In this document: positions 16,327 to 23,612 of the stretch, piece after piece
Position numbering within the stretch: position 1 is the first letter of the stretch
Layout: every line of letters begins with the position of its first letter
From: JAWLCG01 sp041687295
Lineage (GTDB): Bacteria > Planctomycetota > Phycisphaerae > SM23-33 > FEN-1343
DNA: 36,203 bases
Assembly: GCA_041687295.1 (NCBI GenBank)
Contig: JAWLCG010000006.1
Coordinates: forward strand, 1 to 36,203
Direction: 5' to 3'
The notes under the pieces: generated by a model
Database searches by the model: none
The model's input: the letters and a program-made list of their open reading frames with translations, nothing else
What the model was told of the DNA's origin: nothing
Program-made: the position numbers and the translations under genes

Positions 16327-16961
16327 CCGCCATTCTCGACACCGCCGAGGCCCGCGACATCATCGGGCGGAGCCTCTGGCGCGACAACCCGATCTTCCGC
16401 CAGGTGCTGGGCATCTGCTCGACGCTCGCCGTGACCAACCTGGTGGCCAACACCATGGTCATGTGCAGCGCGCTGGTCTTCGCGACGGCCGCCTCCAGCG
16501 CGACCATCGCCGCCCTGCGCAACTACACGCCCCGCAAGATCCGCATGATGGTCGAGACGATGATCATCGCCAGCTACGTCATCCTCGTCGATCAGCTGCT
16601 CAAGGGCTACTGGCCCGAGATGAGCCGCAACCTCGGGCCTTACGTCGGGCTGATCATCACCAACTGCATCATCATGGGCCGGGCCGAGGCCTTCGCCAAC
16701 TCCAACCCCGTCGTGCCCTCGTTCCTCGACGGGCTCTTCAGCGGCCTGGGCTACAGCTTCGTGCTGCTGACCATCGCCGTCATCCGCGAGCCGATGGGCA
16801 TGGGCACCCTGATGGGCATCCCGCTGCCGCTGTTTTCAAACCCCGAGCTGTGGGACAAGTGGATCATCATGGTCATGCCGCCCGGGGCCTTCTTCACGCT
16901 GGCCGGGGTGATCTGGCTCTACCGCAGCTTCGGCCTGATGCGAGGGGAGAAAACCGCATGA
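16323..16961 (+). CDS. nqrD: NqrD, membrane subunit
   Basis: 212 residues with about six membrane helices. The family pattern is clear: SLWRDNPIFRQVLGICSTLAVTNL, then VFATAASSATIAALRNYTP, and GLIITNCIIMGRAEAFA, which includes one of the cysteines that coordinate the intramembrane iron centre together with NqrE. NqrD/RnfE and NqrE/RnfA are inverted-topology partners. Overlaps both neighbours by four bases (ATGA). Confidence 0.93.
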   Translation: MTAILDTAEARDIIGRSLWRDNPIFRQVLGICSTLAVTNLVANTMVMCSALVFATAASSATIAALRNYTPRKIRMMVETMIIASYVILVDQLLKGYWPEMSRNLGPYVGLIITNCIIMGRAEAFANSNPVVPSFLDGLFSGLGYSFVLLTIAVIREPMGMGTLMGIPLPLFSNPELWDKWIIMVMPPGAFFTLAGVIWLYRSFGLMRGEKTA

Positions 16962-17551
16962 GTGAGATCACCAGCGCCCTGATCATCTGCTTCTCGGCGA
17001 TCTTCACGGGCAACATCCTGCTGACGCTGTTTCTGGGCATGTGCCCGTTCATCGCCATCAGCCGAGAGATCAAGACGGCCTTCGGCATGGGCCTGGCGGT
17101 GATCTTCGTGCTGACGAGCACCTGCATCATCGACTTCCTGGTCTACCGCTACCTGCTGGTGCCCTACGACCTGGAGATGCTGCGGTTCATCGTGTTCATC
17201 ATCGTCATCGCCGCCTTCGTGCAGTTCGTCGAGATGGTGCTGGACCGCTACAGCCCGACGCTCTACCAGGCGCTGGGCATCTTCCTGCCGCTGATCACGG
17301 TCAACTGCGCGATCCTGGGCGCGTCGCTGTTCATGGTCGTGCGCGACTACACCCTCATCCAGACGGTCGGCTGGGGGTTCGGCGCGGGGCTGGGCTGGAT
17401 GCTGGCGATCGTGTCGATGGCGGGCCTGCGGTCGCGTCTCAACGCGGCCCGCGTGCCCAAGGCGCTGCAGGGGCCGGGCATCACGCTGATTATCGCGGGC
17501 ATCATGGCCCTGGCGTTCGTGGGCTTCACCGGCGTGCTGGCCGGTCGGTAG
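16958..17551 (+). CDS. nqrE: NqrE, membrane subunit
   Basis: 197 residues, six membrane helices. The ATG overlaps the nqrD stop, with GGGGAG ten bases upstream. The motifs LFLGMCPFIAIS and GIFLPLITVNCAILGASLF hold the conserved cysteines expected to bind the Fe-S/Fe centre in the membrane with NqrD. The first stop in frame is TAG at 17549, followed by the GGGGAG site of nqrF. Confidence 0.93.
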   Translation: MSEITSALIICFSAIFTGNILLTLFLGMCPFIAISREIKTAFGMGLAVIFVLTSTCIIDFLVYRYLLVPYDLEMLRFIVFIIVIAAFVQFVEMVLDRYSPTLYQALGIFLPLITVNCAILGASLFMVVRDYTLIQTVGWGFGAGLGWMLAIVSMAGLRSRLNAARVPKALQGPGITLIIAGIMALAFVGFTGVLAGR

Positions 17552-17563
17552 GGGAGTGTGACG

Positions 17564-18673
17564 ATGGACATGGCGGCGATCGCGGTATCGATCCTGATCG
17601 TGGGCGGCCTGGGGGCGGCCCTGGCGCTGCTGCTGGTGGTGGCCGAGCGGTACATCCTCAACTACGGGGAGGTCACCGTCGACGTCAACGCCGGCGAGCG
17701 CGAACTCAAGCTCAACGGCGGCACGAGCCTGCTCGAGGCCCTGACCAGCCAGAAGATCTTCATCCCCTCGGCCTGCGGCGGGCGGGGCACCTGCGCGTAC
17801 TGCAAGGTCAAGGTCCTCGACGGCGCCGGCCCGCTCACGCCGACCGAGGGGCCCTACCTCAGCCCCGAGGAGCTCAAGGAAGGCGTCCGCCTGAGCTGCC
17901 AGGTCAAGGTCCGCACCGACATCCGCGTGGAGATCCCCCGCGACCTGCTGGCCGTGCAGGAGTACCAGGCCACCGTCGAGCGGGTCCGCGAGCTGACCTA
18001 CGACATCAAGGAGTACCGCTTCCGCCTGGACGACCCGCCGGACATGGACTACATTCCCGGCCAGTACGTCCAGCTCTTCACGCCGCGCTACAAGGGCAAC
18101 AAGGAGGAGGTCTACCGCGCCTACTCCATCAGTTCGGACAGTCAGGAAAAGGGCGTCATCGAGCTGATCGTTCGGCTGGTGCCGGGCGGCATCTGCACGA
18201 CCTACTACTTCGAGCACGTCAACGAGGGCGACCGCATCCGCCTCAACGGGCCCTACGGCGAGTTCCACCTGACCGACAACGATCGGCCCATCATCTTCAT
18301 CGCCGGCGGCTCGGGCATGGCCCCGATCAAGTGCATGCTGCACCACATGGTCAACACGCAGAACGCCAGGCCCGCCATCTACTTCTTCGGCGCCAACACC
18401 ACGCGCGACCTGTTCATGCTCGACGACATGAAGGCCTTCGAGGCCAAGCTGCCCAACTTCCGATTCGTCCCGGTCATCGCCCGGCCCGACGAGAGCCCCG
18501 GCTGGGAGGGCGAGACGGGCCTGGTCACCCAGGCCGTCGAGCGCCACGTCACCAACGCCGGCGAGGCCGAGGCCTACCTGTGTGGCTCGCCGGGCATGAT
18601 CGACGCGTCGATCAAGGTCCTCGAGGGCCTGGGCTTGACGGCCGACCGCATCTTCTACGACAAGTTCGCGTAA
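17564..18673 (+). CDS. nqrF: NqrF, NADH-oxidising flavoprotein with [2Fe-2S]
   Basis: 369 residues. The ATG at 17564 was chosen because GGGGAG lies seven bases upstream; GTG at 17558 is possible. One N-terminal helix is followed by a plant-type ferredoxin domain with ligands C71, C77, C80 and C112, almost the numbering of Vibrio NqrF. The reductase part has RAYSISS for FAD, the NADH site AGGSGMAPIKCM and CGSPGMID, and ends with an aromatic (FYDKFA). It is the entry point of electrons from NADH. Its presence marks the complex as Nqr rather than Rnf. Confidence 0.95.
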   Translation: MDMAAIAVSILIVGGLGAALALLLVVAERYILNYGEVTVDVNAGERELKLNGGTSLLEALTSQKIFIPSACGGRGTCAYCKVKVLDGAGPLTPTEGPYLSPEELKEGVRLSCQVKVRTDIRVEIPRDLLAVQEYQATVERVRELTYDIKEYRFRLDDPPDMDYIPGQYVQLFTPRYKGNKEEVYRAYSISSDSQEKGVIELIVRLVPGGICTTYYFEHVNEGDRIRLNGPYGEFHLTDNDRPIIFIAGGSGMAPIKCMLHHMVNTQNARPAIYFFGANTTRDLFMLDDMKAFEAKLPNFRFVPVIARPDESPGWEGETGLVTQAVERHVTNAGEAEAYLCGSPGMIDASIKVLEGLGLTADRIFYDKFA

Positions 18674-18684
18674 GAGGGCCCCAC

Positions 18685-19140
18685 ATGAAACGTTCAGAGG
18701 ACCAGTTGCGGCTCGAGCAGATCCTCCGGTCGGACCAGATCGTCTCGGGCGGCTTCATCGGCGACGACCCGCGGATGGTCGAAGAGATCATCGAGCAGGA
18801 CCTGGCCACGCTCGAGCACCTCGGGCGGACCAAGGAGGAGATCGCCCTGCGGATGGCCGAGATCACCGAAAAGGGCAAGGCCGGCCTGGGCACCTACGCC
18901 ATCATCGATGACCGGCTCGAGGCGATGGTCGAGGAGAGCCGCGGCTCGCTGCCGTGTCCGTTCCCCGACAAGGCCAACGCCCAGAAGACCGTCACCGTCG
19001 CCCGCGACCGCCACACGCACGAGATGCTGCGCTGGTCGGACCTGAGCATCCACCTGATCGGCAAGCACGCCTTCTTCCAGGGCACCGGCAGCCGATACCG
19101 CCTCGACCCCCGCCGCCTGGTGGAGATGATCTTCGAGTAG
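18685..19140 (+). CDS. Unrecognised 151-residue protein at the end of the nqr operon
   Basis: ATG 11 bases after the nqrF stop, with a GAGGG-type site, so it is almost certainly part of the nqr transcript. It is soluble, acidic and helical at the N-terminus (RLEQILRSDQIVSGGFIGDD, then VEEIIEQDLATLEHLGRTKEEIALRMAEITEKG). A middle RGSLPCPFPDK segment and a C-terminal half with Trp and His residues follow. There is no membrane segment, no Cys cluster and no known cofactor motif. I do not recognise the family. Its place suggests an accessory or assembly factor for the pump, or a protein replacing part of NqrA's role, which is speculative. The TAG stop is followed by a cloverleaf repeat. Confidence 0.8.
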   Translation: MKRSEDQLRLEQILRSDQIVSGGFIGDDPRMVEEIIEQDLATLEHLGRTKEEIALRMAEITEKGKAGLGTYAIIDDRLEAMVEESRGSLPCPFPDKANAQKTVTVARDRHTHEMLRWSDLSIHLIGKHAFFQGTGSRYRLDPRRLVEMIFE

Positions 19141-19145
19141 TACCC

Positions 19146-19273
19146 GTAGGGCACGTAGGTTCGCGGAGCGGTTCTGCGTGCCGCGACGGCGCCCGGCGGT
19201 GCGATGATCCGCCCCCCACGGCGCGCGGAACCTCGCCTGCGCTACCGCTTCGGCGAGAACCCACGTGCCCTAC
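19146..19273. repeat. Cloverleaf REP pair, family J1
   Basis: A 17-base foot beginning GTAGGGCACGT (19146-19162) pairs with 19257-19273 with one mismatch. A small GC-gga-GC arm follows. The central arm runs from 19171-19183 to 19219-19231 and has 13 positions, two of them G.T that would be G.U wobbles in RNA. Then comes a CTCGCC/GGCGAG arm. It lies five bases after the stop of the nqr-linked gene. Confidence 0.8.
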
Positions 19274-19276
19274 CAG

Positions 19277-19354
19277 CCAGTAGGTCGGGGATACTTCCCC
19301 GACACGGCAGCGGCCAGGACGGTCGATGTCGGGGAATTATCCCCGACCTACTGG
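19277..19354. repeat. Cloverleaf REP pair, family J2
   Basis: Foot CCAGTAGG/CCTACTGG (19277-19284, 19347-19354). Arm 1 TCGGGGA-tact-TCCCCGA, arm 3 TCGGGGA-atta-TCCCCGA, with a weakly paired 26-base centre. It sits between convergent genes, 15 bases from the aldo/keto reductase stop. Confidence 0.88.
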
Positions 19355-19368
19355 ACTCCATAGGCGCT

Positions 19369-20325
19369 CTACGCCATCGCCTCGCCCTGGCCCGTCTCGA
19401 GCCACTGCGCCTGGGCGGGCGTGAGCTTCAGCTTCAACGAGCCGACGGCGTCGGCGAGGTGGTCGGGTTTCGTCGTGCCCAGGATCGGGTAGACCGGGAA
19501 CGGCTGGGCCCGCAGCCAGGCCAGGGCCACCTGGTTGGGCGTGGCCCCCAGCCGCTCGGCTGCCTGCTGGGCGCGGGCCAGGCGGGCGCGCGAGACGTCG
19601 TTGTCGTAGCCCTGGCCCTTCGCCCCGGCCGTGGCGAAGTAGCCCTGCGCCGTCGAACTGTAGGGGATCACCGCCACCTGCGTCCGCCCATGCCAGGCCG
19701 CCTCCGCCGGCCCGAAGGCGACCATCCCGCCGCCGGGGGCCTTGGTCTTCTGGCCCAGCGACCAGCTGGGCTGACTGGCGACGAAGCCGGCCAGGCCATT
19801 GTCGGCTGCGAGACGGTTCGCCTGCTCGATCCGCTCGACCGTCCAGTTGCTCGCGCCGAGGTACCGCACCCGGCCCCGCTTCACCTCGCGATTCAGCGAG
19901 GTCAGAATATCCTCGACCGTCTCGCGGGTGTCGTCGCGGTGCAGCCAGTACAGGTCGATCGTCTCGACGGCCAGCCGCCCAAGGCTGTCGTCGACGTCGG
20001 CCTCGATGCGGTGGGGCGCGAGGTAGCGGTCGACCGTGCGGTAGTGCTTCATGCTGGGATGGCCGCCCTTGGTGGCGATGACGCACACGTCGCGACAGCC
20101 TCGCCGGGCCAGCCAGGCGCCCAGGGCGACCTCGCTGGCCCCGTCGCGTCCGGGCTTCCACGCCTGGTAGACGTGGGCGGTGTCGAAGAAGTTGCCCCCC
20201 GCGTCATGGAAGGCGTCGAACAGCCGGTCGGCATCGTCGCCGGCAATGTCCGTGCCGATGTTGGCCGTGCCGTAGCACAGCGGCGAGACCGCCAGGTCCG
20301 TTCCGGGCAGGGGGGCTGTGTCCAT
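19369..20325 (-). CDS. Aldo/keto reductase
   Basis: 318 residues, ATG after TGGAG. A TIM-barrel AKR with the catalytic tetrad visible: D48 and Y53 in FFDTAHVYQ, Lys in VIATKGG and His in DLYWLHRDD. C-terminal NADPH-binding features include ILGTTKPDHL. The family reduces aldehydes or oxidises sugar alcohols. The neighbouring sugar-catabolism genes suggest a sugar or sugar-lactone substrate, not determined here. It is the last gene of the minus-strand run, 21 bases after the DUF3568 lipoprotein gene. Confidence 0.9.
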   Translation of the reverse strand: MDTAPLPGTDLAVSPLCYGTANIGTDIAGDDADRLFDAFHDAGGNFFDTAHVYQAWKPGRDGASEVALGAWLARRGCRDVCVIATKGGHPSMKHYRTVDRYLAPHRIEADVDDSLGRLAVETIDLYWLHRDDTRETVEDILTSLNREVKRGRVRYLGASNWTVERIEQANRLAADNGLAGFVASQPSWSLGQKTKAPGGGMVAFGPAEAAWHGRTQVAVIPYSSTAQGYFATAGAKGQGYDNDVSRARLARAQQAAERLGATPNQVALAWLRAQPFPVYPILGTTKPDHLADAVGSLKLKLTPAQAQWLETGQGEAMA

Positions 20326-20346
20326 GGTCGCTCCAGGTGTCAGGGC

Positions 20347-20751
20347 TCAGTCGGTCTCGGGCAGGTAGGGTTTCATGGCATCGTAGATGGCCAGGCTGCG
20401 CTGCCGGTCGCCGAAGGTGCCGATGCGGATCGACAGCTTGGTGGCGTTGGGGCCCTGGACCTTCGCGGTGATCTTCACGCGGTCGTCGCGGGCCGTGCGG
20501 GCCAGGATCTCGCCGTCGAGGTCCGACGCCTGGTAGCTCGTGATGGGGATGCCCAGGTCGTTCAGGGCCGACCGGGCCGCCTGCATCGTCTGTTCGGGCG
20601 AAGCCGCCACCGTCGCCGCCAGGTCGCCGCGGGCATACGCCACGCCCGTGCCCGCCGCCCCAGCCGCGGCCAGGGCCAGACACCCGCTCGACGCCGCCGC
20701 CAGCAGCAGACAACTCACCAGCAGGACGAATGATACTGCGATACGCTTCAT
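20347..20751 (-). CDS. DUF3568-type small lipoprotein
   Basis: 134 residues; ATG preceded by GAGGA. A signal peptide of about 23 residues ends SSGC, a slightly atypical lipobox. The mature part has an Ala/Gly-rich hydrophobic stretch, then YARGDLAATVAASPEQTMQAARSALNDLGI and alternating strands, the pattern of DUF3568 proteins, whose function is unknown. Probably anchored in a membrane facing the periplasm. It precedes the aldo/keto reductase gene at 21 bases, so the two may share a transcript without sharing a function. Confidence 0.7.
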   Translation of the reverse strand: MKRIAVSFVLLVSCLLLAAASSGCLALAAAGAAGTGVAYARGDLAATVAASPEQTMQAARSALNDLGIPITSYQASDLDGEILARTARDDRVKITAKVQGPNATKLSIRIGTFGDRQRSLAIYDAMKPYLPETD

Positions 20752-20812
20752 AGTGCACTTCCTCTCGTGGTCCGGCACGGCGCCCGGACGCTCTGTTGCG
20801 AGTGCGGACTCC

Positions 20813-20847
20813 GAAGACGTGGCTCCAAACGCCGTAGCCACGGCACC
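20813..20847 (-). repeat. GTGGCT hairpin unit (family C, single)
   Basis: GACGTGGCT...AGCCACGGC forms a stem with a 10-base loop. It is the inverse of the left part of the elements at 22840, 25021 and 26264, and has a same-orientation relative at 32144-32174. Confidence 0.7.
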
Positions 20848-20861
20848 TGGACGCGGTAATC

Positions 20862-20944
20862 TTCTCTGTAACTCTGAACGTCTTTGCGTGTCTTTCTCTG
20901 TGTCCACAGTGCCTCTGTGGCCCATCTTCCGTCTTCGAAGATGC
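20862..20944 (-). repeat. CACAGAGG-type intergenic repeat (copy 2, inverted)
   Basis: On the minus strand this reads GAAGATGGGCCACAGAGG, then CACAGAGAAAGACACGC and TTCAGAGTTACAGAG, clearly the same family as 14150-14240. It abuts a family K REP unit. Confidence 0.8.
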
Positions 20945-20980
20945 CGGGCCTCGCTTTGCTCGACCCGGCCTACGGGCCTA
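20944..20980 (-). repeat. Single REP unit, family K
   Basis: Minus strand: GTAGG, then CCGGG, an inner GTCGAGC/GCGAGG-type loop, and CCCGG. A similar unit is at 22944-22973; degenerate units are at 26360-26390 and 28155-28185. It begins five bases after the RpiB-like stop codon, itself within CAGTAGGCCC. Confidence 0.75.
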
Positions 20981-21469
20981 CTGCTGTGCGGGGATCTCGC
21001 GGTCGTCGGGGACGCCGAGGCCCAGCTCGGTTTCCATGTCGGCGATCAGACCGAGGCTGATGCAGTGTCGGCCGCCCTCGAACTCGTAGGCCAGCCAGGT
21101 GTCGACGATGTCGATCAGCTCGAAGATGCCCGTGATCCGCCCGCCGAGGCACAGGACGTTGGAATCGTTGTGCCGGCGGGTCATCTTGGCCATGTAGCTG
21201 CTGGTGCACAGGGCGGCCCGCACGCCGCGGACCTTGTTGGCGGCGATGCTCACGCCGATGCCCGTCGAGCAGATCAGGATGCCGCGCGGCACCTCCCCTC
21301 GCGCGACGGCGCCGGCGACCTTGCGGACGTAGTGGGGGTAGCGGACGATCTCGCCGGAGTCGCTGCCGGCGTCGAGGACCTCCCAGCCGCTCTTGCGGAG
21401 GTGCTCGGCGATCTGGGCCTTGGCGTCGTAGCCGCCGTGATCGTTGCCGATGATGATGCGCTTGTCCAT
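20978..21469 (-). CDS. rpiB: RpiB/LacAB-family sugar-phosphate isomerase
   Basis: 163 residues. The RpiB core is intact: IIIGNDHGGYDAK (D10, H11), catalytic C67 in ILICSTGIGVSIAANK, and RRHNDSNVLCLGGR (H100, N101). The enzyme interconverts ribose-5-phosphate and ribulose-5-phosphate, or related tetrose, pentose or hexose phosphates in this family. The start codon is preceded only by a weak site (GGGG), with ATG at 21469 the first in frame. It lies 27 bases after the iron-type alcohol dehydrogenase gene and is likely co-transcribed. With the split transketolase upstream it fits a route into the pentose-phosphate pool; the exact substrate is not certain. Confidence 0.9.
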   Translation of the reverse strand: MDKRIIIGNDHGGYDAKAQIAEHLRKSGWEVLDAGSDSGEIVRYPHYVRKVAGAVARGEVPRGILICSTGIGVSIAANKVRGVRAALCTSSYMAKMTRRHNDSNVLCLGGRITGIFELIDIVDTWLAYEFEGGRHCISLGLIADMETELGLGVPDDREIPAQQ

Positions 21470-21496
21470 AGGGGGTAAGGCCTCACGTCTGGATGG

Positions 21497-22795
21497 TTAC
21501 TGCATGTTGCGGATGACGCTGAAGTCGCCGGTCTTGGCGGCCTGGAGGATGGGCCCCATGTAGTCGTCGACCTGGCTGGCCGAGAGGGGCACGGGCATGT
21601 TCTTGAGCTTCATCTCCAGCTGGGGGTTCTTGGCGGCGGCCAGGGCGCGTTCGATGTGGGCATCGCTGAAGCCCGTCACGTCGGCCAGGCGGGTGGGGAA
21701 GTCGATGGCCCGGCTGAGGTTGATCATGGCCTCGGCGACGGCCAGGCCCAGGTCGCGTCCGTGGAGCTTGTCCAGGTCGGCGCGGGTGTAGTCGGCCCGC
21801 TGGAAGATGGCCCCGACGGTGCGGAGCTGCTCCTCGATGGCCGGGGCGAAAAAGACGGTGTAGTAGGGGTTCATCAGGGCGCAGGCCCGGCCATGGCTGA
21901 GCACGTCGACCAGCGAGAAGCTCGTCAGGTGCGCCCCGTTGGTCCCGCCGATCATGATGGCGTAGCCGCCCAGGTCGGTGCCCAGGCCCAGGGCCTCGCG
22001 GGCCTGGAGGTCGGCGCCGTTCTCGACGGCGCGCTGGAGGTTCTGCACGACCAGCTCGATGCCCAGCGTGGCCACGGGGCGGACGCGGTCGCGAGCCTCG
22101 CCGCTCAGGCCGTAGAATACCTCCAGGCAGTGGGCGATGCCGTCGAGCCCGCCGTCGGCGGTGAAGCCCGGGGGCATGGTGGTGGTGGTGGCGTAGTCGA
22201 ACAGGGCGGCGCGGGGGACGACGGCCTCATCGACGATGAGCTTCTTCTGCGAGGTCTTGACGTCGGTGATGTTGGAGTACTTGGTCAAATGCGCGGCGCT
22301 GCTGGCGGCCAGCTGCACGGCCAGCAGGGGTAGCAGCGTCTTGCCCTGCTCCTGGAGCATCTTCGTCACCAGGCCGGTGCCGAAATACTCCTCGATGTCG
22401 GGGTGCTTCTCGCCCAGGGCGACCAGGGCGCAGGCGGCCTTGGCCGAGTCGATCACGCTGCCGCCGCCGGCGACGAGGACCATGTCGCAGTCGGTGGCGC
22501 GGATGGCGTCGGCGATCCGCTGGACGTCCTCGCGGGGGGCGTTGGGGTGGGCGCCGGGGATCATCTCACCGGCGAGCTGCACGCCGGCGGCCTGCAGCGA
22601 GTCGGCCACCGCCTGCTGCACGGGCCGGGCCCAGTCCTGGCCCAGGCCGTCCATCACCACAGCCGCCCGGCTGCCCAGGCCCCGGGCCAGCTGGCCCACG
22701 CGGTCCAGACAGTGCAGGCCGAACACGTACGAGTCGCCCTTGAACTGCCCCAACTGCTCGCGGGCCTTCTGCTTCATCTGCGTCACGTCGATCAT
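21497..22795 (-). CDS. Iron-containing alcohol dehydrogenase
   Basis: 432 residues; ATG after AGGAAGG. The NAD(P)-binding GGGSVIDSAKA motif and the metal ligands of type III dehydrogenases are visible: Asp and His in DGIAHCLE, and two His in GAHLTSFSLVDVLSHG. AVQLAASSAAHLTKYSNIT is the usual pre-ligand region. The cytosolic enzyme oxidises or reduces alcohols, polyols or aldehydes. Between a GntR regulator and an RpiB-like isomerase, a polyol or sugar-derived substrate is likely but unproven. It is separated from the upstream GntR gene by repeat elements, so it may have its own promoter. Confidence 0.88.
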   Translation of the reverse strand: MIDVTQMKQKAREQLGQFKGDSYVFGLHCLDRVGQLARGLGSRAAVVMDGLGQDWARPVQQAVADSLQAAGVQLAGEMIPGAHPNAPREDVQRIADAIRATDCDMVLVAGGGSVIDSAKAACALVALGEKHPDIEEYFGTGLVTKMLQEQGKTLLPLLAVQLAASSAAHLTKYSNITDVKTSQKKLIVDEAVVPRAALFDYATTTTMPPGFTADGGLDGIAHCLEVFYGLSGEARDRVRPVATLGIELVVQNLQRAVENGADLQAREALGLGTDLGGYAIMIGGTNGAHLTSFSLVDVLSHGRACALMNPYYTVFFAPAIEEQLRTVGAIFQRADYTRADLDKLHGRDLGLAVAEAMINLSRAIDFPTRLADVTGFSDAHIERALAAAKNPQLEMKLKNMPVPLSASQVDDYMGPILQAAKTGDFSVIRNMQ

Positions 22796-22839
22796 GGCTT
22801 CCTTCCTCTGTCTGATGTCCCGTCAAGCCGCCATGACGG

Positions 22840-22973
22840 GTGCCGTGGCTACGGTGTCTGTAGCCACGTCTTTCCGCCGTCGAAGGTGGGACGCCGCCGC
22901 TGCGCGGCTCTGTCCCAGCCTACGGGGTATTACGCCTTCGCTGCCGGGCCTCGCTCCGCTCGACCCGGCCTAC
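22840..22973 (-). repeat. Composite C-B/L REP element and family K unit
   Basis: 22840-22923 contains a CGTGGCTAC/GTAGCCACG hairpin followed by an inverted GTAGGCTGGGACAGAGC unit (minus strand). 22944-22973 is a family K unit on the minus strand. The K unit is immediately beyond the GntR stop, whose TAG sits in GCGTAGGCTGTAGGCC. Related composites are at 25021-25098 and 26264-26341. Confidence 0.75.
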
Positions 22974-22976
22974 AGC

Positions 22977-23612
22977 CTACGCCTCGGAGGTCGCCTCGAT
23001 GTGCTCGCGGAGGCGCTGCTGGGCTCGCTCGCGGTCGCCGTCGACGATGGCCTGGAGGATCTGCCGATGGCAGGCGACGCTGGCGGCGATCTTCTCGTCG
23101 CTGACGCAGTGGAAGACGCGGCACAGCTGCACCTTCACGTCGAGCCTGCGCAGCATGTCGCCCAGGTGGGCGTTGCCGCTGAGCTGGGCCAGCGTGAGGT
23201 GAAACACACTGTCGGCCACGAAGACCCGCCACGACGGCCCCTGCTCCAGCTGCTCCTCGCAGCGGACGACGGCCTCGGCCAGGGCCCGCACCTCATTATC
23301 GGTCGGGCCCCGCTCCATGACCAGGCGCAGGGCGAAGCTTTCCAGCTCGGCCCGCAGGGCGTTGATCTCGGCCAGGTCGCGCTGGCTGACCCGAACGACC
23401 TCCAGGTAGCTGCGGGGCTTGACGTGCAGCAGGCCCAGCTCGGCCAGCCTGGTGACGGCTTCGCGGACGGGCGTACGGCTGACGCCGAACTGCTCGGCGA
23501 GCTGGCCCTCGGTGATGCGCTGGCCTGGCTGAAGCTCGCCGCTGAGGATGCGCAGGTGCACGCCCTGGACGAGCTCATCCACCAGCGAGCGGCGGTCGGT
23601 GGCGGGCGTCAT
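22977..23612 (-). CDS. GntR-family regulator, FCD subfamily
   Basis: 211 residues; strong GGGGAGGTG before the ATG. The winged-helix domain (about 8-75) has LRILSGELQPGQRITEGQLA and FGVSRTPVREAVTRL, the recognition helix. The FCD effector domain (about 80-211) carries the Asp and His metal-ligand pattern, e.g. DSVFHLTLAQLSGN and CHRQILQAI. FCD regulators usually respond to organic or sugar acids. The start overlaps the stop of the ADP-ribosylglycohydrolase gene as ATGA, so both are made from one message. A candidate operator is the palindrome at 28064-28093. Confidence 0.9.
   Translation of the reverse strand: MTPATDRRSLVDELVQGVHLRILSGELQPGQRITEGQLAEQFGVSRTPVREAVTRLAELGLLHVKPRSYLEVVRVSQRDLAEINALRAELESFALRLVMERGPTDNEVRALAEAVVRCEEQLEQGPSWRVFVADSVFHLTLAQLSGNAHLGDMLRRLDVKVQLCRVFHCVSDEKIAASVACHRQILQAIVDGDRERAQQRLREHIEATSEA

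Noticed and set aside
19146..19354. Repeats as an insertion sequence
   Set aside because: There is no transposase frame in any repeat region of the window; elements are under 200 bases. They can only be non-autonomous.
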